A DNA stretch of 64,000 nt from contig NZ_ATAY01000020.1 of the NCBI RefSeq assembly GCF_000421965.1, forward strand, positions 372,001 through 436,000, written 5' to 3'. The notes beneath the pieces are model-generated. The model worked only from the letters and a program-made list of their open reading frames with translations. It had not been told where the DNA came from and made no database searches. Both the position numbers and the translations under genes were made by a program. The stretch's first letter is position 1; each line of letters opens with the position of its first letter. Below, piece after piece: positions 44,533-54,023 of the stretch. Source of the DNA: Ruminiclostridium papyrosolvens C7 (GTDB taxonomy: Bacteria; Bacillota; Clostridia; Acetivibrionales; DSM-1351).

Positions 44533-47154
44533 ATGGGAACTGTTACGCCAATGATGCAGCAGTACCTGGATATAAAGGAACAATATAAGGATTGTATCTT
44601 ATTTTTCCGGCTGGGAGACTTCTATGAGATGTTTTTCTCAGATGCGGAGCTGGCGTCCAGGGAACTGGAGATTACACTAACCGGAAGGGATTGCGGCCTT
44701 GAGGAGCGTGCACCTATGTGCGGCGTTCCTTTTCACGCTGCGGATAATTATGTAGCCCGTTTGGTGTCAAAGGGGTACAAGGTTGCAATTTGCGAGCAGG
44801 TTGAAGACCCTGCAATGGCAAAGGGAATCGTTAAAAGGGATGTAATAAAGGTCGTTACCCCCGGTACTGTTACAGACATTACCATGCTGGACGAAAGAAA
44901 AAACAATTACCTTATGTCTGTATATAAAAACGGTAATTTTTACGGTTTGGCGGCAGTAGACATAACAACAGGCGATTTCTATGCAACGAGAATAACCTGG
45001 GGAAACACAAGAGGCAAACTTTTTGATGAGATTGCAAAGTACCTTCCCTCTGAAATTATTGTAAATACCGAGTTAAATGGTGACAATGAGCTTACATCTG
45101 AAATAAAGCAAAGATTTAATACATACGTTTCAACCTTTGAGGAAACTTCATTTGAGTATGGAAATGCGATGGATACCCTGAAAAATCAATTTGAAAACAA
45201 GTCATTGAATATTCAGGAATATGACATTGCCGTTAACGCATCAGGAGCGCTTCTGAAATATCTGGAGAGTACTCAAAAAGTAAATTTGAGCCACATACAG
45301 AATTTTAATTCATATGCACTTGAAGAATACATGATTCTGGATGCTTCATCCCGTAGAAACCTTGAACTTACGGAAACCATGCGTGAAAAATCAAAAAAAG
45401 GTTCTTTGCTGTGGGTACTGGATAGAACTATGACTTCTATGGGGGGGAGACTACTTCGTAAATGGATTGAGCAACCCTTGATAAATGATGGAGATATCTC
45501 TCTTCGTCTTGATGCTGTGGAGGAGCTTAAAAACAAATTTATGGCAAGAGTCGAAGCAAGGGAGCTTCTTAAAAGGGTATATGACATAGAAAGACTTATG
45601 GGAAAGGTAATACTGGGCAGTGTGAATTGCAGAGATTTGATAGCACTTAAAAATTCTATGTGTCAGATACCGTACATAAAAGACCTCCTTGACAGATTTG
45701 AAACAGAATATATAAAAAATTGCTATCAGCAGTTGGATTCCCTTGAAGATGTTTGTAATCTTATAGATATATCAATAATTGATGACCCTCCTGTGACAAT
45801 AAAAGAAGGGGGAATAATCAAAGACGGATACAATTCTGAAGTCGACAAGCTCAGAATGGCATCAATACAGGGTAAGGACTGGATAGCGGCTCTTGAGGCT
45901 TCAGAACGTGAAAAAACAGGCATAAAAAACCTAAAGGTAGGCTTTAACAGGGTATTCGGCTATTATATCGAAGTAACTAAATCATATTTTTCTCTTGTAC
46001 CTGAGGAATATATCAGGAAGCAGACACTTGCCAATTGTGAAAGGTATATAACTCCAGAGCTCAAAGAAATTGAGGACAATATTCTTGGAGCGGAAGAAAA
46101 GATAGTACAGCTGGAGTACAGTCTGTTTGTTCAAATAAAGGATAGGATTGCAGAGCAATTAACAAGAATAAAGTCAACTGCAAAAGCTCTTGCAGAAATT
46201 GACGTACTGGCTTCAATGGCAGAGGTGGCTGACAGAGAAGGGTACTGCAAACCTGATGTTTCAGTTTCTGACAAGATAGAAATAGTAGATGGAAGACACC
46301 CTGTCGTAGAAAAAATGACTGACAAAAGCGGATTTGTTCCAAATGATACTGTCCTTGACATGGAAGAGGACAGGCTTGCTATAATAACAGGCCCTAACAT
46401 GGCAGGTAAATCAACGTACATGAGGCAAACTGCACTTATTGTTTTGATGGCTCAAATAGGCAGCTTTGTCCCGGCTGCTTCAGCAAAAATCGGTTTGGTG
46501 GACAGAATTTTTACAAGAGTAGGGGCTTCAGATGACCTGGCATCGGGACAAAGTACATTTATGGTAGAAATGTCAGAGGTAGCGAATATATTAATTAATG
46601 CAACAAAAAGAAGTCTTCTTGTTCTTGATGAGATTGGCAGGGGAACAAGCACCTTTGACGGATTAAGCATTGCATGGGCAGTGATTGAGTACATTGTGAG
46701 CAAGGAGCAGCTGGGTTGTAGAACACTTTTTGCAACCCATTACCATGAATTAACCGAGCTTGAAGGAAAGCTGCCCGGCATTAAGAACTACTGTATAACA
46801 GTCAAGGAAAAGGGAGACGATGTAATATTCCTCAGAAAAATAATCCGGGGCGGTGCTGACGGAAGCTATGGTATACAGGTGGCAAAGCTTGCAGGAGTAC
46901 CGCAGGCCGTTATTGACAGGGCAAAAGAAATACTGGCGAACTTGGATGATGCTGATATAAACAGGAACGGCAAAGTACGAAGAGCAAGGAAACAGGTCGA
47001 CGGACAGCTGGATTTATTTGCACAAGCAGCAAAAGCATCGGCTGATGCCGAAATACTAGAGGAGATAAGAAAAATTGATATATCAAGGCTGACTCCCATT
47101 GATGCAATGAACGTATTATATGAGCTTCAAAGGAAAATGAACAGCCGGGAATAG
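44533..47154 (+). CDS. mutS: DNA mismatch repair protein MutS
   Basis: It recognises mismatches and starts repair with MutL. From the ATG at 44533 (GGAGG five bases upstream; an ATG at 44521 overlaps that site) it has 873 residues. The N-terminal mismatch-binding domain includes the Phe-x-Glu signature region ('FFRLGDFYEMFF'), followed by connector, lever and clamp domains and the ATPase with Walker A 'GPNMAGKST' near residue 620 and 'LDEIGRGTSTFDG'. mutL starts 25 bp after the stop. Confidence 0.96.
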   Translation: MGTVTPMMQQYLDIKEQYKDCILFFRLGDFYEMFFSDAELASRELEITLTGRDCGLEERAPMCGVPFHAADNYVARLVSKGYKVAICEQVEDPAMAKGIVKRDVIKVVTPGTVTDITMLDERKNNYLMSVYKNGNFYGLAAVDITTGDFYATRITWGNTRGKLFDEIAKYLPSEIIVNTELNGDNELTSEIKQRFNTYVSTFEETSFEYGNAMDTLKNQFENKSLNIQEYDIAVNASGALLKYLESTQKVNLSHIQNFNSYALEEYMILDASSRRNLELTETMREKSKKGSLLWVLDRTMTSMGGRLLRKWIEQPLINDGDISLRLDAVEELKNKFMARVEARELLKRVYDIERLMGKVILGSVNCRDLIALKNSMCQIPYIKDLLDRFETEYIKNCYQQLDSLEDVCNLIDISIIDDPPVTIKEGGIIKDGYNSEVDKLRMASIQGKDWIAALEASEREKTGIKNLKVGFNRVFGYYIEVTKSYFSLVPEEYIRKQTLANCERYITPELKEIEDNILGAEEKIVQLEYSLFVQIKDRIAEQLTRIKSTAKALAEIDVLASMAEVADREGYCKPDVSVSDKIEIVDGRHPVVEKMTDKSGFVPNDTVLDMEEDRLAIITGPNMAGKSTYMRQTALIVLMAQIGSFVPAASAKIGLVDRIFTRVGASDDLASGQSTFMVEMSEVANILINATKRSLLVLDEIGRGTSTFDGLSIAWAVIEYIVSKEQLGCRTLFATHYHELTELEGKLPGIKNYCITVKEKGDDVIFLRKIIRGGADGSYGIQVAKLAGVPQAVIDRAKEILANLDDADINRNGKVRRARKQVDGQLDLFAQAAKASADAEILEEIRKIDISRLTPIDAMNVLYELQRKMNSRE

Positions 47155-47179
47155 TTATTGATATGATATGGGGTGAATT

Positions 47180-49177
47180 ATGGGGCGCATAATTGTACTG
47201 GATGAAAATACTTCAAATAAAATAGCGGCGGGGGAAGTTGTTGAAAAGCCGGCTTCCGTTGTAAAGGAATTAGTGGAGAACTCTATTGATGCCGGTGCAA
47301 CCAGCATCTTAGTAGATATAAAGAATGGCGGTATATCCTATATAAAAATTACCGATAACGGAAGTGGCATGGATGAGGATGATGTAGAAATTGCTTTTGA
47401 GCGTCATGCCACTAGTAAAATTAAAAGGGCTGAGGATCTTGATTCAGTTATAACAATGGGTTTCAGGGGGGAAGCTCTGGCAAGTATAGCTTCGGTTGCA
47501 TCTGTTGAACTTATGACAAAGACAGCTGCAAGTACATACGGAATGTACGTACACATAAGAGGTGGAGTTTTCCAAGATGTAAGGCAGACAGGATGTCCTG
47601 TCGGGACGACCTTTATTATTAAAGATTTGTTTTTCAATACTCCGGCTCGTTACAAGTTTTTAAAGAAAGATTCTACAGAAGCGGGTTATATTTCTGATAC
47701 AATATCTAGAATAGCTTTGGGTAATCCGGATATTTCTTTTAAACTGACAAACGGAAAAACAACATTAATTCATACCCCGGGAAATAATGACTTAAAAAGT
47801 GCAATTTACAGTATATACGGAAAAGAAATAATTAAAGATATTGTTGCGGTAGAGTACGCAGATGAAAAGATAAAGATAAGCGGGTATGTAGGGAAACCTG
47901 AAGCTGCCAGGTCTAACAGAAACTATCAGTCCCTATATATTAATAAAAGATATGTAAAAAGCAAAATGGTATCATATTCTGTTGAACAAGCTTTTTCAAG
48001 TATTCTTATGAAAAACAGGTTTCCTTTTTTTGTATTGAATATTGATATTAACCCTGTATTGGTAGATGCCAACGTACATCCTGCAAAAACCGAGGTACGG
48101 TTTGCCGACGAAAGCTATCTATCCAGAGCTATATATATGGCTGTTTCAAATGCACTTACTACAGGTGGAAGTCTGTTTAATCCTGTATCGATTCCTAATA
48201 AAGATAGAGAGCTGTTTAAGTTTACAGGTAATTCCGAACCCAAAATAGAATATGTTCAAAAGGAAATAGAATTAAACAAAAAGCAGGATGACATTAAAAA
48301 AGCGGATGAAATACGGTTATTTACAAAAGCCCTGGAACCATTGGCAAAGACTGATGTACATAAAGTAAGTGCATTTACTGAAAAGCCGCAGACAGACACA
48401 TCCTCTTTCACTTTTACTAAATCTGAAGAATATAACGTAAGGCAACCACAGACTGCAAAAGTTGAAATGAAACAGGAAAACTCTAATGGGCATAACAATA
48501 CTTCTGGTGTAATCAAAGAGGCTGAGTACTCTGAGGATGTTGAAGAAGCTTTAATTGAAGATGACCGGGAAGTAAATACAGAAAAGGTGCATCCTGAGCT
48601 TACCGATATGAAATACATAGGTCAGGCCTTTTCTACATATATTCTTTTACAGAGTAATGATGAGCTTGTAATGGTAGATCAGCATGCAGCACATGAACGA
48701 ATAATATACGAAAAGCTCAGAACAAAATTTGATTCTCAGGAGAACACGACTCAGCTATTGCTGGAGCCCGTGGTCATTCAACTTCAGCCTTTTGAGCTGG
48801 ATGTTATAAAATCCAAAGAGGAACTGTTGACACGTATCGGGTTTGATTTTGAGGATTTTGGAAACAATTCCATTATTATTAGAGGAATTCCGTATATGGT
48901 AGGCGACTCCTCGCCCAGAGATATATTTATTGAGCTGACACAAAAGCTTCAGGAATCAATAAAACCTGTCAGCACACCTTTAGCTGATGAGATAATTCAT
49001 ACTATTGCGTGCAAGGCTGCTATAAAGGCAAATAAAAAACTTGATGAAAAAGAAGTCCATCAGCTGTTGACTGAACTCTCCAATACAGGACGACGGTATA
49101 CCTGTCCTCACGGACGTCCTACCGTAATACGCCTGACAAAGTATGAAATAGAAAAAATGTTTAAAAGAATTGTCTAG
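47180..49177 (+). CDS. mutL: DNA mismatch repair protein MutL
   Basis: The 665-residue protein has the GHKL ATPase N-domain ('NKIAAGEVVEKPASVVKELVENS' region, 'DNGSGMD', 'GFRGEALASI'), a charged linker (about 370-475), and a C-terminal dimerisation/endonuclease domain with the metal motif 'DQHAAHERIIYE', 'ACKAAIKA' and 'CPHGRPTVI'. It is therefore the nicking type of MutL found in bacteria lacking MutH. It is followed by miaA after 11 bp; the mutS-mutL-miaA-hfq series looks like one transcription unit. Confidence 0.96.
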   Translation: MGRIIVLDENTSNKIAAGEVVEKPASVVKELVENSIDAGATSILVDIKNGGISYIKITDNGSGMDEDDVEIAFERHATSKIKRAEDLDSVITMGFRGEALASIASVASVELMTKTAASTYGMYVHIRGGVFQDVRQTGCPVGTTFIIKDLFFNTPARYKFLKKDSTEAGYISDTISRIALGNPDISFKLTNGKTTLIHTPGNNDLKSAIYSIYGKEIIKDIVAVEYADEKIKISGYVGKPEAARSNRNYQSLYINKRYVKSKMVSYSVEQAFSSILMKNRFPFFVLNIDINPVLVDANVHPAKTEVRFADESYLSRAIYMAVSNALTTGGSLFNPVSIPNKDRELFKFTGNSEPKIEYVQKEIELNKKQDDIKKADEIRLFTKALEPLAKTDVHKVSAFTEKPQTDTSSFTFTKSEEYNVRQPQTAKVEMKQENSNGHNNTSGVIKEAEYSEDVEEALIEDDREVNTEKVHPELTDMKYIGQAFSTYILLQSNDELVMVDQHAAHERIIYEKLRTKFDSQENTTQLLLEPVVIQLQPFELDVIKSKEELLTRIGFDFEDFGNNSIIIRGIPYMVGDSSPRDIFIELTQKLQESIKPVSTPLADEIIHTIACKAAIKANKKLDEKEVHQLLTELSNTGRRYTCPHGRPTVIRLTKYEIEKMFKRIV

Positions 49178-49188
49178 AAAGGGAACTT

Positions 49189-50115
49189 ATGAACCGAGTT
49201 ATAGTTATTGTTGGTCCTACTGCATCAGGAAAAACAAATTTATCTATTGAGCTTGCAAAAAGAATGAATGGAGAAATTATTTCTGCTGATTCCATGCAGA
49301 TTTATAAATATATGGATATTGGAACTGCAAAACCAACCAAGGAAGAAATGCAGGGTATAGAACATTATCTTATTAATGAAGTACTTCCCAGTGAGGACTT
49401 TAATGTTGTAAGATTCAAGGAACTTGCTGAAAGATATATAGACAACATTCTTAAAAAGGGTAAACAGCCAATTGTAGCAGGGGGCACAGGACTTTATATC
49501 AGTTCTTTGATAAACAATATTAATTTTAGTGAAAGTGAAAGCGACTGGGAACTACGGGAAACATTAAAAAAAGAGGCAGAAGAATTAGGGCCTGAGTATC
49601 TCCATAAAAAACTACAGGAAGTTGACCCGGATTCGGCTTTGAATATTCACCCAAATAACATAAAAAGAGTAATAAGAGCTTTAGAAGTGTACTATCAGAC
49701 ACAAAAGCCTATTTCTTATCACAATGAGATATCAAGGAGTATACCGCCCAGATACCAATTTGTTCTCGTAGGTTTGAATATGGACAGGCAGGTTTTATAT
49801 GAACGAATAAATACAAGAGTGGACATTATGATAAAAAATGGCCTTGTAGATGAAGTAAAAAGGCTTGTAGACCTTGGTTATGCAGACAGTATAATTTCTA
49901 TGCAGGGTATAGGATACAAGGAAATACTCGAATATTTGAGAAATAATTCTACCCTTGAACAGGCAATCGAAAATATAAAACAGGGAACCAGAAGATATGC
50001 AAAAAGACAAATTACATGGTTTAAGAGAATTAATGGGATTAGATGGTTTAATATAGATAATTCTGGAAATAATATAAATGTAATAAATGAGATTTCTGAA
50101 TACGTAAAAGGCTAA
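49189..50115 (+). CDS. miaA: tRNA dimethylallyltransferase
   Basis: It transfers dimethylallyl to A37 of tRNAs reading UNN codons, the substrate step for MiaB. The 308-residue protein has P-loop 'VGPTASGKTNLS', 'SADSMQIYKYMDIGTAKP' and 'AGGTGLYI' and ends with 'RRYAKRQITWFKR'. GGGA lies before the ATG. It uses DMAPP, itself the product of IspH encoded at the start of the window. Confidence 0.96.
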   Translation: MNRVIVIVGPTASGKTNLSIELAKRMNGEIISADSMQIYKYMDIGTAKPTKEEMQGIEHYLINEVLPSEDFNVVRFKELAERYIDNILKKGKQPIVAGGTGLYISSLINNINFSESESDWELRETLKKEAEELGPEYLHKKLQEVDPDSALNIHPNNIKRVIRALEVYYQTQKPISYHNEISRSIPPRYQFVLVGLNMDRQVLYERINTRVDIMIKNGLVDEVKRLVDLGYADSIISMQGIGYKEILEYLRNNSTLEQAIENIKQGTRRYAKRQITWFKRINGIRWFNIDNSGNNINVINEISEYVKG

Positions 50116-50269
50116 AAACCTTGGTAGAACTATATTCTTGTTGCATCAATTGGCATTATCTAGTAAAATAAAAATGAGTAGTTTTAGTACATCAAATTTA
50201 AGTTAAGCCCGATTTTTGTGGGGATAGCTTATGGACAAATATATATATATAACAAAGGAGTGAATTACT

Positions 50270-50512
50270 TTGGTAAAGAATACTATTAATTTGCAGGACA
50301 TTTTTTTAAATCAGGTAAGAAAGGAACACATTGCTGTTACTATCTATCTTACGAATGGTTTTCAATTGAAGGGTATGGTTAAGGGGTTTGATAATTTCAC
50401 AGTTGTTCTTGACAGTGACGGAAAACAGCAGTTGGTATACAAGCATGCGATTTCTACTATAAGTCCAATGAAATCAGTAAATCTTATTTTTAATGAACAG
50501 GGAAAAGAATAA
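50270..50512 (+). CDS. hfq: RNA chaperone Hfq
   Basis: The 80-residue Sm-like protein has the Sm1 motif ('[20 protein letters not shown]') and Sm2 motif 'LVYKHAIST'. It forms hexameric rings that bind small RNAs and mRNA. The start is the TTG at 50270, nine bases after AAAGGAG. It follows miaA by 154 bp, a conserved neighbourhood; the gap contains an AT-rich stretch but no clear promoter. Confidence 0.96.
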   Translation: MVKNTINLQDIFLNQVRKEHIAVTIYLTNGFQLKGMVKGFDNFTVVLDSDGKQQLVYKHAISTISPMKSVNLIFNEQGKE

Positions 50513-50540
50513 TGACTACATATTTAAATATGTAAATAAT

Positions 50541-50590
50541 AAAACGCAAGAGGATTGATATAAAATTATTTCCTTTTGCGTTTTTTATTT
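50541..50590. terminator. Terminator between hfq and lexA
   Basis: Stem AAAACGCAA...GAGGA with TCCTT...TTGCGTTTT (50541-50584), 16-nt loop and T-run. It serves hfq and, with the A-run on the other side, probably also the convergent lexA. Confidence 0.75.
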
Positions 50591-50609
50591 GTTATGTAAA
50601 GTGTTATAG

Positions 50610-51257
50610 TTACATACGTCTGAATACACCAATTACTTTTCCCAGTATTGAAAGCTCATCTTTTACAATAATGGGATCCATACTGCTGTTCTGCGGTTGA
50701 AGCCTTATATGGTCTTTTTCACGATAAAAGGTTTTGCATGTGGCCTCATCGCCAATCAAAGCTACAACAATGTCACCATTATTGGCAGAAGACTGCTGTC
50801 TTACCAGTACAAAGTCCTTGTCAAGTATTCCTGCTTCTACCATACTTTCACCTTGAATTCTGAGCATAAATGCATCGCTGTTTTGTACGAAATCAACAGG
50901 GAGGGGGAAAGTATCAGTAATGTTTTCGACGGCAAGAATAGGCTGGCCTGCTGTAACTCTTCCCACAACCGGAACATCCACCATTTCACGGGATGTATAA
51001 TACCCGTCTTTACTGGTACGGCTTTCTTTAACCTGGCTTGTTTTATTTAAAATTTTAATTGCTCTTGGTTTAGTAGGATCCTTTTGAAGAAGTCCGCTAT
51101 CAATAAGCTTTTGCAGATAGGAATGTACCGTAGAAGTTGACTTAAAACCTACCGCTGAACATATTTCCCTTACAGAAGGCGGATAACCGTTTTCATGAAC
51201 ACATTTATAAACATAATCAAGAATTTCCTGTTGTTTGTTAGAATTCTTTTTTGCCAT
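50610..51257 (-). CDS. lexA: SOS repressor LexA
   Basis: LexA represses DNA-damage genes and self-cleaves on RecA filaments. The 215-residue protein has an N-terminal winged helix ('[23 protein letters not shown]' recognition region, residues 26-48), the cleavage site A103-G104 and the Ser-Lys dyad S138 ('QGESMV') and K175. A 'GGGAGGT' precedes the ATG. Its own promoter carries a LexA box, so it is autoregulated, and a yneA-like gene is divergent from it as in Bacillus. Confidence 0.97.
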   Translation of the reverse strand: MAKKNSNKQQEILDYVYKCVHENGYPPSVREICSAVGFKSTSTVHSYLQKLIDSGLLQKDPTKPRAIKILNKTSQVKESRTSKDGYYTSREMVDVPVVGRVTAGQPILAVENITDTFPLPVDFVQNSDAFMLRIQGESMVEAGILDKDFVLVRQQSSANNGDIVVALIGDEATCKTFYREKDHIRLQPQNSSMDPIIVKDELSILGKVIGVFRRM

Positions 51258-51345
51258 AAAGACCTCCCTGAGCTTATGCTCATATTTTTATGTAATAAAA
51301 GACTTAATAGTTGTATTATCCAAAAAGTGCAGTTATTACTGCTAT

Positions 51346-51385
51346 AGTATAACACATACAAACCAGGAAATCAAACTAATGTTCG
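51346..51385 (-). promoter_or_regulatory. lexA promoter with LexA box
   Basis: On the minus strand TTGATT (51374-51369), 17 bp and TATACT (51351-51346) form the promoter; the box CGAACATTAGTTTG (51385-51372) overlaps the -35. The lexA leader is about 90 nt. Confidence 0.8.
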
Positions 51386-51404
51386 GATGTTTTTCCAAAA
51401 GCTA

Positions 51405-51456
51405 TTGACAAAAGAACACATGTTCCTTAAAATATAAGTATAAAGAACGTATGTTT
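51405..51456 (+). promoter_or_regulatory. SOS promoter of the yneA-like gene with two LexA boxes
   Basis: TTGACA (51405-51410), 17 bp and TAAAAT (51428-51433) form a strong promoter. GAACACATGTTC (51414-51425) fills the spacer and GAACGTATGTTT (51445-51456) covers the start of transcription, an arrangement for tight repression. Confidence 0.8.
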
Positions 51457-51472
51457 GTGTGGAGGGGTTAAT

Positions 51473-51763
51473 ATGGCGGGAAAAAAATATGTTTTGAAAA
51501 ATAAAAAGAGATTTTTAAGTTTCTTGTTCTTTACACTATTTCTTACATGTACTCTGATTTATACGGTCACAGTGGCAGGTTTTACTGATAATCAGTACAT
51601 TACTGTTACGGTAGGAGAGGGTGATTCCTTATGGTCTATAGCCTCGAAGTACGGTGGTAATACTGATATCAGAAAGAAGATATATTTAATAAAAAAGATA
51701 AATCATATGAATTCAAGTGATTTAAGTGAGAACGTATCTTTACTGGTACCGGTCGACAAATAA
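51473..51763 (+). CDS. yneA: YneA-like SOS cell-division inhibitor (LysM)
   Basis: The 96-residue protein has one N-terminal membrane helix (about 18-38) and an external LysM peptidoglycan-binding domain ('VTVGEGDSLWSIASKYGG' to the end). Size, topology, SOS promoter and divergence from lexA match B. subtilis YneA, which delays septation during DNA damage. GGAGGGG precedes the ATG at 51473. Identity is by architecture and place; YneA sequences are weakly conserved. Confidence 0.8.
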   Translation: MAGKKYVLKNKKRFLSFLFFTLFLTCTLIYTVTVAGFTDNQYITVTVGEGDSLWSIASKYGGNTDIRKKIYLIKKINHMNSSDLSENVSLLVPVDK

Positions 51764-51834
51764 ATATATAATGTAATAATTTTTGATTTAATAAATTAAA
51801 ATCATATCATTTACATACAAAGACTCGTGCTTAT

Positions 51835-51863
51835 TTGACATTTAAAATCCATGGTAGTATTAT
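51835..51863 (+). promoter_or_regulatory. Sigma-A promoter of the complex-I-like operon
   Basis: TTGACA (51835-51840), 17 bp and TATTAT (51858-51863) lie 57 bp before the ATG at 51920. The 156-bp gap holds no other clear signal, and the six genes downstream are closely spaced, so this probably drives them all. Confidence 0.65.
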
Positions 51864-51919
51864 ATAACCTGTGTTTATTAGGTCTTTATAATAAGGAGTT
51901 CTTTGGAGGTTTGTAGTTC

Positions 51920-53986
51920 ATGTCGTCAAATCAAATAGCAGTGTTCTTCATAGTAAGTGTAATTTTATATATAACAGGAGCATTGACATCTCTAGCTTCA
52001 TTCTCAAGTTCAAAGTGGTCCAACAGATTGGCAAATACCTTTGCACTTTTAGCAAGCAGCTTACTTACATTCTTAATGATTTGCAAGTTGATATATTCCA
52101 GAGACGTAGCAATAAATATTAATTTTAATACAAATATTCCTTTTTTGGCTATAAAGTTTAATATTGATAATCTATCTGCATTTTTTATAATGATTATTTC
52201 AATAGTAGCAATTATTGTTTCGTTATTCTCATATACATATATGTCCCACTACTTTTCCAAAAAGAATATAGCTGTTTTCGGTTGTTTGTACAACCTGTTT
52301 ATTGTTTCAATGGTTCTTTTGGTCTCAAGTAGTAACCTGTTGCTTTTCTTAGTCTTTTGGGAGCTGATGTCTCTTGTTTCTTTTTTTCTCGTTATATTCG
52401 AGCATGAAAAAGAGGATGTTCAGAAAGCCGGCAGGATATACATTATAATGACTTATATCGGAACAGCTTGTATTACTGCAGCCTTTGTTTTGATTGCAGC
52501 CTATACAGGCAGTTTTAATTTTACATCAATTAATTTACAATCCATACCGCAAGGTGCTGCTAATATCATTTTTATACTTTTGCTTATTGGGTTTGGAACC
52601 AAAGCAGGTATAATACCTGTTCATATCTGGTTGCCATATGCCCACCCGGTAGCTCCAAGTAATATATCAGCATTGATGTCGGGTGTAATGATAAAGATGG
52701 CTGTTTATGGTCTTATAAGATTTATCTTTAACATTCTTCCTGCTGGTGATTTGTGGTGGGGAGTAATAGTTCTTTGCACAGGTATTGCTTCAGCATTAAT
52801 CGGAATTACATATTCTATTGCTTCTACCACAAATATTAAAAGGTTATTGGCATATTCCAGCATTGAAAATATGGGAATTATTTTGGCAGGTCTTGGAATA
52901 ATGCTTATTGCAAGAGCATCGGGCAATTATTTTCTGCTCTCTCTGTCCTTAACTGCAACACTTCTGCATACATTGAATCACGCAGTTTTCAAATCACTGC
53001 TTTTCATGGGTGCAGGTGCAGTTCAATATTCAGCACATACCAAAAATATGGAGAAACTGGGCGGGTTAATAAAAAAAATGCCTATAGCCTCAGTGTTTAT
53101 TTTTATAGGTTGCCTTTCTATTTCTGCAGTACCGCCCTTTAACGGCTTCATAAGTGAATATATGATTTTTAAGATGATTATTAGCAGTATCAGCCATTTT
53201 GCACCATCCCAAAGCTTCCTGCTGGTTTTAGTCCTAATGGTTGCTGCAGCTGCACTTGCTTTAACCGGAGCTTTAGTTGCATTCTGTTTTGTTAAATTTT
53301 TCGGTATTAGCTTCCTGGGAATGCCAAGAAGTAAAGAGGCAGAAAGTGCCGTGGAGCCGGGAAAGCCTATGCTTGTGGCACTTGCATCAGCAGCAATGCT
53401 CTGTCTATTGCTTGGTATTTTCCCCAATTATGCCATAAGACTTATAGACAGTGTTGGCAGTCAATTGATTAATTTAAAGCTGTTAGCAACAGACTGGTCA
53501 CAATTGCCATCACGGTATTATCCGGCGGATAACAGTATTTTGAGTATATCTTCGGGCCTTATTGCTATTTTGCTGGTAGTATTGGGAGGTTTATTACTAT
53601 TGGTAGTAATGGCATTGAGGAAAAGAACCTCTATTGAACGTTATAATACATGGGATTGCGGATTTACAAAAATAAATTCTAAAATGCAGTATTCTGCGAC
53701 AGGATTTTCTAAATCTTTGAGAATTATATTCAGAGGATTCTTTAAACCTGCAAGGGACTTGGAAATAACCGAAGGAACTGCGCCTTATCATATTAAAGCG
53801 GGAAGATATACAACATCTACGGTAAAATTTTTTGAAAAATATCTATATCAACCTGTTGTGAGTAATATAATTCATTTTTCAAGGAAAATTCGTTTTACTG
53901 TTCAGACAGGGAGTATACATGCTTATTTAATGTATTTCTTTGGGATTATGGTGCTTATGCTTCTATATTATTCATTTACGGCATGA
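51920..53986 (+). CDS. HyfB/NuoL-like antiporter subunit of an Ehr-type complex
   Basis: The 688-residue polytopic membrane protein has about 15 helices and the proton-antiporter core ('VFWELMSLVSFFLVIFEHE', 'GTKAGIIPVHIWLPYAHPVAPSN' split across helices, 'LLAYSSIENMGII', 'HTLNHAVFKSLLFMGAGA'), with the Lys and Glu residues used for ion pumping. It corresponds to HyfB of hydrogenase-4 and NuoL/MrpA. The final 100 residues include a soluble stretch and a last helix. First gene of the operon; AATAAGGAGTT and TTGGAGG precede the ATG. See the large subunit (57168) for why this is not called a hydrogenase. Confidence 0.88.
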   Translation: MSSNQIAVFFIVSVILYITGALTSLASFSSSKWSNRLANTFALLASSLLTFLMICKLIYSRDVAININFNTNIPFLAIKFNIDNLSAFFIMIISIVAIIVSLFSYTYMSHYFSKKNIAVFGCLYNLFIVSMVLLVSSSNLLLFLVFWELMSLVSFFLVIFEHEKEDVQKAGRIYIIMTYIGTACITAAFVLIAAYTGSFNFTSINLQSIPQGAANIIFILLLIGFGTKAGIIPVHIWLPYAHPVAPSNISALMSGVMIKMAVYGLIRFIFNILPAGDLWWGVIVLCTGIASALIGITYSIASTTNIKRLLAYSSIENMGIILAGLGIMLIARASGNYFLLSLSLTATLLHTLNHAVFKSLLFMGAGAVQYSAHTKNMEKLGGLIKKMPIASVFIFIGCLSISAVPPFNGFISEYMIFKMIISSISHFAPSQSFLLVLVLMVAAAALALTGALVAFCFVKFFGISFLGMPRSKEAESAVEPGKPMLVALASAAMLCLLLGIFPNYAIRLIDSVGSQLINLKLLATDWSQLPSRYYPADNSILSISSGLIAILLVVLGGLLLLVVMALRKRTSIERYNTWDCGFTKINSKMQYSATGFSKSLRIIFRGFFKPARDLEITEGTAPYHIKAGRYTTSTVKFFEKYLYQPVVSNIIHFSRKIRFTVQTGSIHAYLMYFFGIMVLMLLYYSFTA

Positions 53987-54023
53987 TTATAAAAATTTAT
54001 CAACAATAAAAAGGATTGTTAAT

